The translations under genes and the position numbers were made by a program. A stretch of DNA of 64,000 bases from Haloactinomyces albus (GTDB taxonomy: Bacteria > Actinomycetota > Actinomycetes > Mycobacteriales > Pseudonocardiaceae), in contig NZ_JAVDXW010000001.1 in assembly GCF_031458135.1 (NCBI RefSeq), positions 4,854,475 through 4,918,474 on the forward strand, read 5' to 3'. This document shows, one piece after another, positions 8,665 through 16,999 of the stretch. Within the stretch, counting starts at the first letter, position 1, and each line of letters begins with the position of its first letter. Under the pieces are notes generated by a model. The model worked only from the letters and a program-made list of their open reading frames with translations. It was not told where the DNA came from and ran no database searches.

Positions 8665-9354
8665 CTACTCGTCCTCGCCGTTCTGCTCGAGATAGGACTC
8701 TCGGGTGTGCTCCGTGTGCTCCCGCATCAATGTCGCCGCGCGCTCGGCCTCGCCCTGGGAAATCGCCTCGATCATCGCGGCGTGCTCGGTCCAGGACTGC
8801 TCACCGCGGTGCCGGGCGACCGGAGTGTGATACCAGCGGACTCTGCGGCCGACCTGTTCCGTCAGTTCCATGAGCACCTTGTTGCCGGAAAGCTCGGTGA
8901 TGCAGCTGTGCAACTCGGCATTGGCCGCCACGACGGTGTCGATGTCGTCCTCGGCGAGCGCTGCGACGCCGCGTTCGTGGATCTCGCGAAGCCGGTCGAC
9001 GCCTGCTTCACTTGCCTGGGTGGCTGCCAGACGCGCGGACTCGGCTTCCAACAGCGTGCGTACGCTCAGCAGTTGGTCGGCTTCCTCGGAAGTGGGAACG
9101 TGGACGAAGGCGCCGTATCCCGGGCGTAGATCGACCCACTCGTCCTTTTGCAGCCACTGCAGGGCTTCCCGGACAGGCTGGCGCGAGACACCGAGCAGTT
9201 CCGCCAGTTCCTTTTCCACCAGGTGCTGTCCCGGTTTGAGATCGCCCGTGACGATCATTTCGAGGATGGCTTCGTAGACGGTTTCCCGGAGCGGGACAGG
9301 ACGCGCGACCTGACGGGAGGAGAGCTCCTGCGGCAGTCCTGACGGCAGCGACAT
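8665..9354 (-). CDS. GntR-family transcriptional regulator with FCD domain
   Basis: The 229 residues hold a winged helix-turn-helix (about 25-90; LAELLGVSRQPVREALQWL is the recognition region) and an all-helical FCD effector domain (about 95-220) with the usual Asp/His metal positions. This is the FadR branch of GntR, whose effectors are often organic acids or acyl-CoAs. I chose the ATG at 9354, preceded by GGGAG; a TTG at 9369 is in frame but weaker. The gene diverges from sucC. An ATACAGTAT palindrome sits 86 bp upstream, which suggests autoregulation. Matching palindromes occur at three other promoters in the first 10 kb. Control of the oxalate genes is inferred from this pattern. Confidence 0.92.
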   Translation of the reverse strand: MSLPSGLPQELSSRQVARPVPLRETVYEAILEMIVTGDLKPGQHLVEKELAELLGVSRQPVREALQWLQKDEWVDLRPGYGAFVHVPTSEEADQLLSVRTLLEAESARLAATQASEAGVDRLREIHERGVAALAEDDIDTVVAANAELHSCITELSGNKVLMELTEQVGRRVRWYHTPVARHRGEQSWTEHAAMIEAISQGEAERAATLMREHTEHTRESYLEQNGEDE

Positions 9355-9439
9355 AGGGCGAACTCCCAAGAGTGGCAGGGCAGCCCAGCGGCCGTGCTGG
9401 TCCTGCGGCTGCGTTCGTACGATTCCAGTGGTTTTCAGT

Positions 9440-9448
9440 ATACAGTAT
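9440..9448. promoter_or_regulatory. Operator ATACAGTAT upstream of gntR
   Basis: This palindrome lies in CAGTATACAGTATCC, 86 bp upstream of the gntR start. It has the ATAC-N-GTAT form and probably serves autoregulation. Confidence 0.65.
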
Positions 9449-9656
9449 CCCTGCGGCTGGTGGTTGACGGATTCCGGCGCGGCGCTCTTCTTCGGAGGAG
9501 AGGCTGATCACACCCTGTTTTCGTCGGGCCGGTTTCATTCTCGCGCAGGTGCCGCGGGAGCCACATGACGGTCTCACGAGGGGATCAGACGGGCATGTGG
9601 CGCTGCGGCGCTGCGTTCTCCGTCGAGCGGAACTCTTGGCGCCCTCGAGAATCTAC

Positions 9657-9671
9657 TGCATACTGTATGCA
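9657..9671. promoter_or_regulatory. Operator TGCATACTGTATGCA upstream of sucC
   Basis: This 15-bp perfect palindrome with central T is the longest version of the ATAC-N-GTAT element. It ends 25 bp before the sucC GTG, so a bound regulator would probably overlap the promoter or the transcription start. It shares the divergent region with gntR. Confidence 0.7.
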
Positions 9672-9696
9672 AAACCGTCGGGTGAAGGAGAGTCGA

Positions 9697-10863
9697 GTGG
9701 ACCTCTACGAGTACCAGGCGAAGGAGATCTTCGCCGCCCACGGAGTGCCGACGCTGCCCGGTTCCGTGGCCACCGATGTGCACGGGGCAAAGGCAGCTGC
9801 CGAGGAACTCGGCGGCCCCGTGGTTGTGAAAGCCCAGGTGAAGACCGGGGGTCGCGGTAAGGCCGGTGGTGTGAAGCTGGCCGAGACCCCGGACGAGGCG
9901 GGACAGAAGGCCGAGGGAATCCTCGGGCTGGACATCAAGGGGCATGTGACGCGGCGGGTCTTGGTGACCTCCGCGTCCGACATCGTCGAGGAGTACTACT
10001 TCTCGTTCCTGCTCGATCGGGCCAACCGGAATTTCCTGGCGTTGGCCTCCGTCGAGGGCGGCATGGAGATCGAGGAGGTCGCGGCGACCAAGCCCGAGGC
10101 GCTGGCGCGGGTGCCGATTGATCCGACCCGGGGTGTGGACGAGGCCAAAGCACGCGAGATCGTCGAGGCCGCGAAGTTTCCGGCCGACATTGCCGATCAG
10201 GTCGTGGCGGTGGCCGTCCAGCTCTGGGAGGCCTTCGTGGCCGAGGATGCCACGCTGGTCGAGATCAACCCGCTGGCCAAGGACGACCAGGACACTGTGC
10301 TGGCGCTGGACGGCAAGGTCACTGTGGATGGCAATGCCGCGTTCCGCCGCCCCCAGCAGACCGAACTGGCTGATGAGGGCGCGCAGGACCCGTTGGAGGC
10401 CAAGGCGAAGGCCAAGGACCTCAACTATGTCAAGCTTGATGGTGAGGTCGGCATCATCGGTAATGGTGCGGGTTTGGTCATGTCCACGCTGGATGTGGTG
10501 GCCTATTCGGGAGAGGCGCACCGGGGTGTCAAGCCGGCGAACTTCTTGGACATCGGCGGGGGCGCGTCGGCCGAGGTGATGGCTGCGGGGCTGGATGTGA
10601 TCCTCGGGGATCCGGATGTCCGGTCGGTGTTTGTCAACGTTTTCGGGGGGATCACCGCGTGTGATGCGGTGGCCAACGGGATCGTGCAGGCGCTGGAGAT
10701 GCTCGGTGGTGAGGCGAGCAAGCCGTTGGTGGTGCGGCTGGATGGCAACAATGTTGACGAGGGCCGCCGGATCCTGTCCGAGGCGAACCATCCTGTGGTG
10801 ACAATGGTGGACACGATGGACGGCGCGGCCGATAAGGCCGCCGAGCTGGCTGCGAGGGCGTGA
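9697..10863 (+). CDS. sucC: Succinyl-CoA synthetase (succinate-CoA ligase) beta subunit
   Basis: The 388 residues are the normal SucC length. They begin [12 protein letters not shown] and contain the ATP-grasp signatures [18 protein letters not shown] and INPLA, with [12 protein letters not shown] and [13 protein letters not shown] in the CoA-ligase part. With SucD it interconverts succinate, CoA and ATP or GDP with succinyl-CoA in the TCA cycle. The GTG at 9697 follows AAGGAG at good spacing; longer in-frame starts lack family resemblance. It is three bases upstream of sucD. A palindromic operator lies just upstream, which is unusual for a TCA gene. It may supply succinyl-CoA as CoA donor for oxalate activation (inference). 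Confidence 0.97.
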   Translation: MDLYEYQAKEIFAAHGVPTLPGSVATDVHGAKAAAEELGGPVVVKAQVKTGGRGKAGGVKLAETPDEAGQKAEGILGLDIKGHVTRRVLVTSASDIVEEYYFSFLLDRANRNFLALASVEGGMEIEEVAATKPEALARVPIDPTRGVDEAKAREIVEAAKFPADIADQVVAVAVQLWEAFVAEDATLVEINPLAKDDQDTVLALDGKVTVDGNAAFRRPQQTELADEGAQDPLEAKAKAKDLNYVKLDGEVGIIGNGAGLVMSTLDVVAYSGEAHRGVKPANFLDIGGGASAEVMAAGLDVILGDPDVRSVFVNVFGGITACDAVANGIVQALEMLGGEASKPLVVRLDGNNVDEGRRILSEANHPVVTMVDTMDGAADKAAELAARA

Positions 10864-10866
10864 ACG

Positions 10867-11751
10867 ATGGCTATCTTCCTCAACGAGAACAGTAAGGTCA
10901 TCGTCCAGGGCATCACCGGGTCGGAGGGCACCAAGCACACCGCGCGGATGTTGCGGTCGGGCACCGACATCGTCGGTGGGGTCAATGCCCGCAAGGCCGG
11001 GCAGAGTGTCGAGATCGAGGGTCGTGCGCTGCCGGTGTTCGGTGGTGTGGCCGAGGCGATGAAGGAGACCGGCGCGGATGTGTCGGTGGTGTTCGTGCCG
11101 CCGAAGTTCGCCAAGGAGGCCGTGGTCGAGGCCATCGATGCGGAGATCGGCTTGGCCGTGGTGATCACCGAGGGGATTCCGGTGCACGATGCGGCTTATT
11201 TCTGGGCGTATGCCACTGCCCGGGGCAATGCCACCCGGATTGTGGGCCCGAACTGTCCGGGGGTGATTTCGCCGGGCCGGTCGAATGCGGGCATCATTCC
11301 GGCCGATATCACCGCCGGTGGGAAGATCGGGTTGGTGTCCAAGTCCGGTACGTTGACGTATCAGATGATGTATGAGCTGCGTGATATCGGGTTTTCCACC
11401 TGTGTGGGCATCGGGGGGGATCCGGTTATCGGGACCACGCACATCGATGCGTTGCAGGCGTTCGAGGATGATCCGGGCACCGAGGCGGTCGTGATGATCG
11501 GTGAGATCGGTGGGGATGCCGAGGAGCGGGCCGCCGAGTACATCAAGGCCCACATCAGCAAGCCGGTGGTGGGCTATGTCGCCGGGTTCACCGCGCCCGA
11601 GGGCAAGACCATGGGCCATGCCGGGGCCATTGTCTCCGGCTCGGCGGGCACGGCCTCGGCCAAGAAGGACGCGCTGGAAGCCGCCGGGGTCAAGGTCGGC
11701 AAGACCCCCAGCGAAACCGCCCAACTCATGCGCACCATCGTCAAGGACTGA
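10867..11751 (+). CDS. sucD: Succinyl-CoA synthetase alpha subunit
   Basis: The 294-residue subunit carries the CoA-binding Rossmann domain ([19 protein letters not shown], early) and the CoA-ligase domain. The phosphohistidine lies in [14 protein letters not shown] (about residues 251-264). It binds CoA and carries the phosphoryl group during succinyl-CoA formation. The gene begins three bases after sucC and surely shares its transcript. A hairpin at 11887-11916 lies downstream. Confidence 0.97.
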   Translation: MAIFLNENSKVIVQGITGSEGTKHTARMLRSGTDIVGGVNARKAGQSVEIEGRALPVFGGVAEAMKETGADVSVVFVPPKFAKEAVVEAIDAEIGLAVVITEGIPVHDAAYFWAYATARGNATRIVGPNCPGVISPGRSNAGIIPADITAGGKIGLVSKSGTLTYQMMYELRDIGFSTCVGIGGDPVIGTTHIDALQAFEDDPGTEAVVMIGEIGGDAEERAAEYIKAHISKPVVGYVAGFTAPEGKTMGHAGAIVSGSAGTASAKKDALEAAGVKVGKTPSETAQLMRTIVKD

Positions 11752-11886
11752 ACGACCGACGTTCCCGCCGGAAAGCAAGCAGGCCCGTGTTGGTCCGGTG
11801 CTCTCCGGCGGAGAACGGATTCGGCGGGAACCGGTGAGTGGTCTCCTGCCTGCGAGGGCAACAAGGCATCCTGGAATGGACGATCC

Positions 11887-11916
11887 GTTCTCGGCCCCGT
11901 TCTCGGGGCCGAGAAC
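11887..11916. terminator. Hairpin between sucD and the aldo/keto reductase gene
   Basis: GTTCTCGGCCCC (11887-11898) pairs perfectly with GGGGCCGAGAAC (11905-11916) around six bases. It lies 135 bp after sucD and 28 bp before the next start. No T-run follows, so it is a probable but unproven terminator. Confidence 0.5.
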
Positions 11917-11944
11917 GGCCGACCAGTACCGAACGGAGGATCCT

Positions 11945-12943
11945 GTGTCCGCTGCGAGTCCCACTTCTCGTCTGCCCACCCGTCATCTCGGAAGGAAGGG
12001 CCCCGAGGTCAGCGCTGTCGGGTACGGCGCCATGGGATTGTCCGGCGTGTACGGGCAGGCCGACGATGCCGAATCGACGGAACTGCTCCGGCACCTGCTC
12101 GACATCGGCCTGACTTTCCTCGACACCGCCGACGTCTACGGCGACGGCCATAACGAGCGATTGATCGGGAGCACGATCGCGGGCAGGCGCGATGAGGTGT
12201 TCCTGGCGACGAAGTTCGGGGCGGGCAGCGATACCGGGCGCGGTCGTCCGGAATATGTGCGCAAGGCGATCGATGCGAGCCTCGGCCGCCTGGGAACGGA
12301 CCACGTCGACCTCTATTACCTGCATCGGGTCGATCCGACGACGCCGATCGAGGACACCGTCGGTGCGCTCGGCGAGCTGGTGCAGGCAGGCAAGGTGCGC
12401 CACGTCGGGCTGTCCGAGGTCAATGCCGACACGTTGCGCCGTGCCCACGGCATCCATCCCATCACCGCGGTACAACAGGAATACTCGTTGTTCACGCGAG
12501 AGCCGGAAACCCGCCTGCTGCCCGCGCTGCGCGAGCTCGGCGTCGGCCTGGTGGCCTATTCACCGTTGGGACGGGGCGTGCTCACCGGTGGATTCCGGGA
12601 AGCCGCACAGGTGGAGAACCTGCAGCAGCGCCAACAGCGCTACCCGCGCTTTGCCGAGGAAAATCTGCAGCAGAACCTGACATTGGTCGACCGGCTGCGG
12701 CAACGCGCCGATGAGCTCGGGCGCACTCCCGCTCAACTGGCGCTGGGATGGCTGCTGGCTCAGGGCGAGGACATCGTCCCGATCCCGGGCAGCCGGCGGA
12801 TGGCCAACGTGCTGGCCAACGCCGAGGCCGCACGCGAGCCGCTCGACGCCTCCGTTGTCGACGAGCTCACCGAGCTGTTCCCGGTCGGTGCGGCGGCCGG
12901 TGACCGCTACGCACCGGAGCTCTCCGCTCGGCTCGAACAGTGA
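11945..12943 (+). CDS. Aldo/keto reductase
   Basis: This 332-residue NADPH-dependent oxidoreductase has the (beta/alpha)8 AKR fold. The catalytic set is visible: Asp and Tyr in [12 protein letters not shown], Lys in LATKFG, and the His that follows in [10 protein letters not shown]. The C-terminal cofactor part has [16 protein letters not shown]. It resembles the YghZ/AKR13-like class that reduces small aldehydes and ketones; the substrate cannot be told. The start is the GTG at 11945 after ACGGAGG. A hairpin separates it from sucCD, so it is probably its own unit. IclR follows 94 bp later on the same strand. Confidence 0.9.
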   Translation: MSAASPTSRLPTRHLGRKGPEVSAVGYGAMGLSGVYGQADDAESTELLRHLLDIGLTFLDTADVYGDGHNERLIGSTIAGRRDEVFLATKFGAGSDTGRGRPEYVRKAIDASLGRLGTDHVDLYYLHRVDPTTPIEDTVGALGELVQAGKVRHVGLSEVNADTLRRAHGIHPITAVQQEYSLFTREPETRLLPALRELGVGLVAYSPLGRGVLTGGFREAAQVENLQQRQQRYPRFAEENLQQNLTLVDRLRQRADELGRTPAQLALGWLLAQGEDIVPIPGSRRMANVLANAEAAREPLDASVVDELTELFPVGAAAGDRYAPELSARLEQ

Positions 12944-13037
12944 TCAGTCGGCCGGGGCCGCTCCGACGGTGGAATGCCGGAACGGCCCCACGGGGCCTCT
13001 TGATGCATTGTTCACGTGAAAAGAATAGTCTTCTTCC

Positions 13038-13838
13038 ATGAAGAACAAGCCCTCGTATGCGCTGGCGTCCGTGGACAACGCGCTTCTGCTGCTGCAGATG
13101 CTTCGTGACCACGGAAATCTGCGGGTCAGTGAGGCTGCCGAAGAACTGGGCATCGCCCGCTCGACCGCCCATCGCCTGCTGTCGATGCTGGTGTATCGGG
13201 ACTTCGCGATGCAGGATGACCGCCGCACCTATGTTCCCGGACCCGCACTGGCCGCGAGTCAGGTGGTCGGTCGCCCGCTGCAGCAGTTCCGCAGATGTCT
13301 GGCTCCGCACCTGGACGCGTTGTGTGAACGTGTCCAGGAAACCGTGAACCTCATCGTCCGGGTCGGTATCCAGACCCGGTTCCTCGCCAGTGTCGAGTCC
13401 ACACAGGTGTTGCACGTGGGTGATCGTCAGGGCACGATCCTGCCCGCGCATCTGACCTCGGGAGGTAAGGCTCTGCTCGCGGAACTGGAAGCGGAACAGC
13501 TCGAACGGCTGTATACTTCCGGAACCGCTGCCTCGACCGAGCGGGAACCGGCCGATGTCGGGGATTCGTCGTTGTCGGGGGAGGCGTGGTCGAAGTTGCT
13601 GCGGGAGCTGGACTCCGTTCGGACATGCGGCTACAGCCTCAACATCGAGGGCACGGAAGCGGGCGTGTCGGCTCTCGGGGCCTGTGTGTACGACGCAGCG
13701 GGAGAAGCACTCGGAGCGGTCTCCATCTCCGCTCCGTCGGCGAGGTTCGGTCAGCAGCGTATCCCGGTTTTCGCGCGTGAACTCAAGGCCATGATCGCTG
13801 ACGCGCAGGCCGATCTGCGGTCCCTGCCGCAGTGGTGA
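13038..13838 (+). CDS. IclR-family transcriptional regulator
   Basis: The 266 residues have an N-terminal winged helix-turn-helix (about 8-70, LRVSEAAEELGIARSTAHRL) and a C-terminal IclR effector domain (about 85-255) with GKALLAEL and the late segment GVSALGACVYDAAGEALGAVSISAP. Members sense small organic acids or aromatic compounds. The ATG lies 94 bp after the aldo/keto reductase gene. The upstream AAGAATAGTCTTCTT is a short inverted repeat (AAGAA/TTCTT) that could be its own operator. Possible targets are the aldo/keto reductase or the convergent dienelactone hydrolase; the sequence does not decide. Confidence 0.92.
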   Translation: MKNKPSYALASVDNALLLLQMLRDHGNLRVSEAAEELGIARSTAHRLLSMLVYRDFAMQDDRRTYVPGPALAASQVVGRPLQQFRRCLAPHLDALCERVQETVNLIVRVGIQTRFLASVESTQVLHVGDRQGTILPAHLTSGGKALLAELEAEQLERLYTSGTAASTEREPADVGDSSLSGEAWSKLLRELDSVRTCGYSLNIEGTEAGVSALGACVYDAAGEALGAVSISAPSARFGQQRIPVFARELKAMIADAQADLRSLPQW

Positions 13839-13851
13839 GCGGCCGACGCGG

Positions 13852-14568
13852 TCAGTGCCGCGTGGTTGCTGTGATGAATTCCAGTGCTTGCGGCCAGGAC
13901 TGAGCGTAGGCGTCGGCGTTGACCTGCTTGTTCTGCCTGCCCCGATCACTGAAGCCGTGCTCGGCTCCGGGGTAGAGGTGCACGATGCTGGGGCCGGTCT
14001 CGCGGTTGTTCAGCGCGGTCTGCAGATTGTCGAAACTTTCCCGGGGAACCATGCTGTCCGCACCGGGGTAGAGCATCATCACCGGCGCCTGAATGCGCCC
14101 GGCATGTTCCACGGTATCCAGGGTGTGGTTGGCCGCTGGCGGGATCGGGACGGTCGGGTGATAAGCGACCACGTTGGCCACCCGCTGGTCCCGGCCGGCC
14201 AGCAGGAAGGCGAAGCGCCCGCCGAGGCACCACCCGATGACACCGACACGGCGCAGCCCGAGCGTGCCGAACATGTACTCCAGCAGTCGTCCCTGCTCGG
14301 CCAGCACGGTCTCGTCATCGAGTTCGGTCAGCAGCCGGTGCAGCTCCTCGCGCGAGGTGTCGTCCGAGCTGGGGCCATGCCAGGGATCCCAGGACAGGGC
14401 GGTGACTCCGGCACCAGCGATGTCATCGGCGAACTCGCGCAGCTGCTCTCCGATGCCGGTGATCATCGGCAACAGCAGCATTCCGGCCCCACTGTCTTCC
14501 TGCGGCCGTGACAGGTAGGCGCGCAAGGAATTCGCGGTGATGTGCGAGGTGGTGATCTCGGTGGACAT
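13852..14568 (-). CDS. Dienelactone hydrolase family protein
   Basis: The 238-residue alpha/beta hydrolase has the nucleophile Cys in GWCLGGRFAF, with the Asp in YPGADSMVP and the His in GAEHGFSD completing the triad. The family opens dienelactone in chlorocatechol breakdown, but many members act on other esters. The ATG at 14568 gives the usual length; upstream in-frame sequence is not family-like. The gene ends 13 bp from convergent iclR and has no catechol-pathway neighbours, so its substrate is unknown. Confidence 0.88.
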   Translation of the reverse strand: MSTEITTSHITANSLRAYLSRPQEDSGAGMLLLPMITGIGEQLREFADDIAGAGVTALSWDPWHGPSSDDTSREELHRLLTELDDETVLAEQGRLLEYMFGTLGLRRVGVIGWCLGGRFAFLLAGRDQRVANVVAYHPTVPIPPAANHTLDTVEHAGRIQAPVMMLYPGADSMVPRESFDNLQTALNNRETGPSIVHLYPGAEHGFSDRGRQNKQVNADAYAQSWPQALEFITATTRH

Positions 14569-14847
14569 ATCATCGATCCTAGTCGTGATCATGCTTCCTG
14601 CGTGGCTCGGGAGAGGCCGTGGGAGCCCGCAGCCGCTCCGGCCGACGATCGACGACCACAGCAGCGTCGAGCCACGGGGCTGTTCGGAGAGGAGCCAGTG
14701 CTCCGGTGTGCTCCTGGCGGACCCGATAGCCTGCAGGTTGTGGTGGCCTGCGAATTCGTGGGGATCGCCGATGTGGGCCGAAAGCTCACCGGCGAGGAGA
14801 CCACCGCGGTGAAGCTGCATATACGTCGGAAGTGCGAACGGAGGGCA

Positions 14848-15828
14848 ATGCTGCCTGAGGCGGAGCGGTGGTTCACCACCCGTAGCTGGCAAGCTCCCCG
14901 ATGGTCTGTCGAGGAGCTGGTGCGGGCAAAGGGCGACCGCGCAGTCAGTGTCGTGCTACCCGCGTTGAACGAACAGGACACGGTCGCCGCAGTCGTTGCG
15001 GCGATCCTGCCGCTGGCCGATCCATCCCCGGGACGACCGCTGGTGGATGAAGTCGTCGTGGTCGACTCCGGTTCGCAGGACCGCACCGTCGAGGTCGCGC
15101 GGCGTGCCGGAGCTCGCGTTGTCCGGCGTGATGAAGTGCTGCCGGAGTTCGAACCACGGCCCGGAAAGGGAGAAGTACTGTGGCGTTCCCTTGCTGCCAC
15201 CTCCGGAGACCTGATCGTGTTCGTCGACTCCGACCTGGTCGACTTCGAGGCGAATTTCGTTCTTGCCCTGCTCGGACCACTGCTGACCGACACCGAACCG
15301 GTCCTGGTCAAGGGTTTTTACCGCCGACCGCTGCGCCTGGACACCGAGGAGGACCGGGAACGAGAAACCGGCGGCGGGCGGGTCACCGAGCTGCTGGCAC
15401 GCCCGGTGCTGTCCGCCTTACGACCCGAGCTGGCCGGAGTCGTACAGCCATTGGGCGGGGAATACGCAGCTCGCCGGGAATTTCTGGAGTCCGTGCCATT
15501 CGCACCCGGCTACGGTGTGGAGATCGGTCTGCTTCTCGACGCACACGAACAGCACGGATTGGACGGTCTCGCCCAGGTCAACCTGGGAGTGCGCAAACAT
15601 CGTCACCGTGACTTATTGCAGCTCGGAGTGATGGCCCGGCAAGTCCTCGGTGCGGCCCTGACCCGCACCGAGGTCGGCCCCACTCGCGAGCACGTTCCCG
15701 ACTCGGATTTCTTCGCTCAGTTCGTGCAGGTCGAGGGCGAATGGTTGCCCCGGCTGCACGACATGATGACCGAGGAGCGTCCACCGATCCGCGACGTCCG
15801 CAGGCAAGGGGGACGGTGGGTTCGGTGA
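14848..15828 (+). CDS. gpgS: Glucosyl-3-phosphoglycerate synthase
   Basis: This 326-residue family 2 (GT81-type) glycosyltransferase moves glucose from an NDP-glucose to 3-phosphoglycerate, the first step of methylglucose lipopolysaccharide or glucosylglycerate synthesis. It shows VVLPALNEQDTV near residue 35, VVDSGSQDRT, the metal-binding DSD in IVFVDSDLVDF, and the acceptor-side GEYAARREFLE. The length is close to mycobacterial GpgS. The ATG at 14848 follows ACGGAGG. The following folP2-like gene reproduces the mycobacterial Rv1207-Rv1208 pair, which strengthens the call. Confidence 0.93.
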   Translation: MLPEAERWFTTRSWQAPRWSVEELVRAKGDRAVSVVLPALNEQDTVAAVVAAILPLADPSPGRPLVDEVVVVDSGSQDRTVEVARRAGARVVRRDEVLPEFEPRPGKGEVLWRSLAATSGDLIVFVDSDLVDFEANFVLALLGPLLTDTEPVLVKGFYRRPLRLDTEEDRERETGGGRVTELLARPVLSALRPELAGVVQPLGGEYAARREFLESVPFAPGYGVEIGLLLDAHEQHGLDGLAQVNLGVRKHRHRDLLQLGVMARQVLGAALTRTEVGPTREHVPDSDFFAQFVQVEGEWLPRLHDMMTEERPPIRDVRRQGGRWVR

Positions 15829-16043
15829 ACCGGCGCTGTGCGGTGTGGTCCACGGTCGTGGAGTCGGAGAGGTTTGCTCCGGTACGGTGAATTCGGTTTG
15901 GTTCGAGGGCGATCGCCGCCGAATGCGGGGTCACCACACTGCCGGTATCTCGTGTCTTCCGGGGCTTCGCCGATCGAGGACCGGGCAGGCACGGGTCGAA
16001 ATGCCGAGCTGCCGTGCGATCCGGTCAGCCTGGAGAGGATCTG

Positions 16044-16913
16044 ATGCAGTTACCACTGCGGTTGCGAGGACGTGAGCTGCCGAGGGATCGTCCGCTGGTC
16101 ATGGCCATTGTCAACCGGACCCCGGACTCGTTCTACGACAAGGGCGCGACCTACTCCACCGAGGCGGCGATGTCCGCAGTGCACAGCGCAGTGGGGGACG
16201 GCGCCGACATGGTGGATGTCGGTGGAGTGAAGGCGGGCCCCGGAGCCGAGGTCTCCGTGGCGGAGGAGATACGCCGTGTGGTGCCGTTCGTCGCAGCCGT
16301 GCGTGAACAATTCCCGGATCTCGTCATCAGTGTCGACACGTGGCGCCATGAAGTCGGTCGCGAGGCCTGTGCGGCCGGAGCCGATCTGCTCAACGACACC
16401 TGGGCGGGGGCGGACCCGAGCTTGGTCGAGGCCGCAGCCGAGTTCGGTGCGGGTTACGTGTGCTCCCACACCGGGGGAGTGCCTCCACGCACCCGGCCGC
16501 ATCGGGTGCGCTATCCGGATCTCGTGCGTTCGGTCATCGAGGAGACCTGCCAACGGGCTGAGCACGCCGCCGCGCTGGGCGTTCCCCGCGACGGGATCCT
16601 GATCGATCCGACGCACGATTTCGGCAAGAACACCTGGCACAGTCTCGCGCTGCTGCGCCACACCGATGAGCTGGTGGCGACGGGTTGGCCGGTTCTCATG
16701 GCGCTGTCCAACAAGGACTTCATCGGGGAAACGCTGGGCGTCGGCCTGGAGGAGCGGGTGACCGGCACCTTCGCCGCCACTGCAGTGGCCGCGAACGCGG
16801 GGGCCTCCGTTTTTCGGGTGCATGAAGTGCGGCAGACCCGTCAGGTGGTGGAGATGGTGGCCAGCATCCGGGGATATCGGGACCCGTCGGCCTGTGTTCG
16901 CGGGTTGGCTTGA
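16044..16913 (+). CDS. folP2: FolP2-like dihydropteroate synthase homologue with altered pterin loops
   Basis: The 289 residues follow the dihydropteroate synthase TIM barrel (MAIVNRTPDSFYDKG, ISVDTWR, LLNDTWAG, LIDPTHDFGKN), but key positions differ. The loop normally reading GGESTRPG is GGVKAGPG at about 59-66. The usual SRK near the sulfonamide pocket is SNK, and HDV is HEV. The mycobacterial paralogue FolP2, also next to gpgS, is described as not being a working dihydropteroate synthase. The same is likely here, and a role linked to glucosylglycerate chemistry is possible. The ATG at 16044 follows GGAGAGG. It is downstream of gpgS on the same strand, 215 bp apart. Confidence 0.88.
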   Translation: MQLPLRLRGRELPRDRPLVMAIVNRTPDSFYDKGATYSTEAAMSAVHSAVGDGADMVDVGGVKAGPGAEVSVAEEIRRVVPFVAAVREQFPDLVISVDTWRHEVGREACAAGADLLNDTWAGADPSLVEAAAEFGAGYVCSHTGGVPPRTRPHRVRYPDLVRSVIEETCQRAEHAAALGVPRDGILIDPTHDFGKNTWHSLALLRHTDELVATGWPVLMALSNKDFIGETLGVGLEERVTGTFAATAVAANAGASVFRVHEVRQTRQVVEMVASIRGYRDPSACVRGLA

Positions 16914-16999
16914 CCGGATCACTGCGATGGGTAACCATTCCGACACGCCACGGCGGCTCGACGGTCGGGTGGCTGCAGGAGTGGAGAGTAGGGTTCCGC

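Noticed and set aside
13038..13838. IclR protein as regulator of the oxalate genes
   Set aside because: The shared palindromes have the form used by GntR proteins, and the GntR gene is inside the locus with its own copy; IclR lies beyond an intervening hairpin and an unrelated gene.
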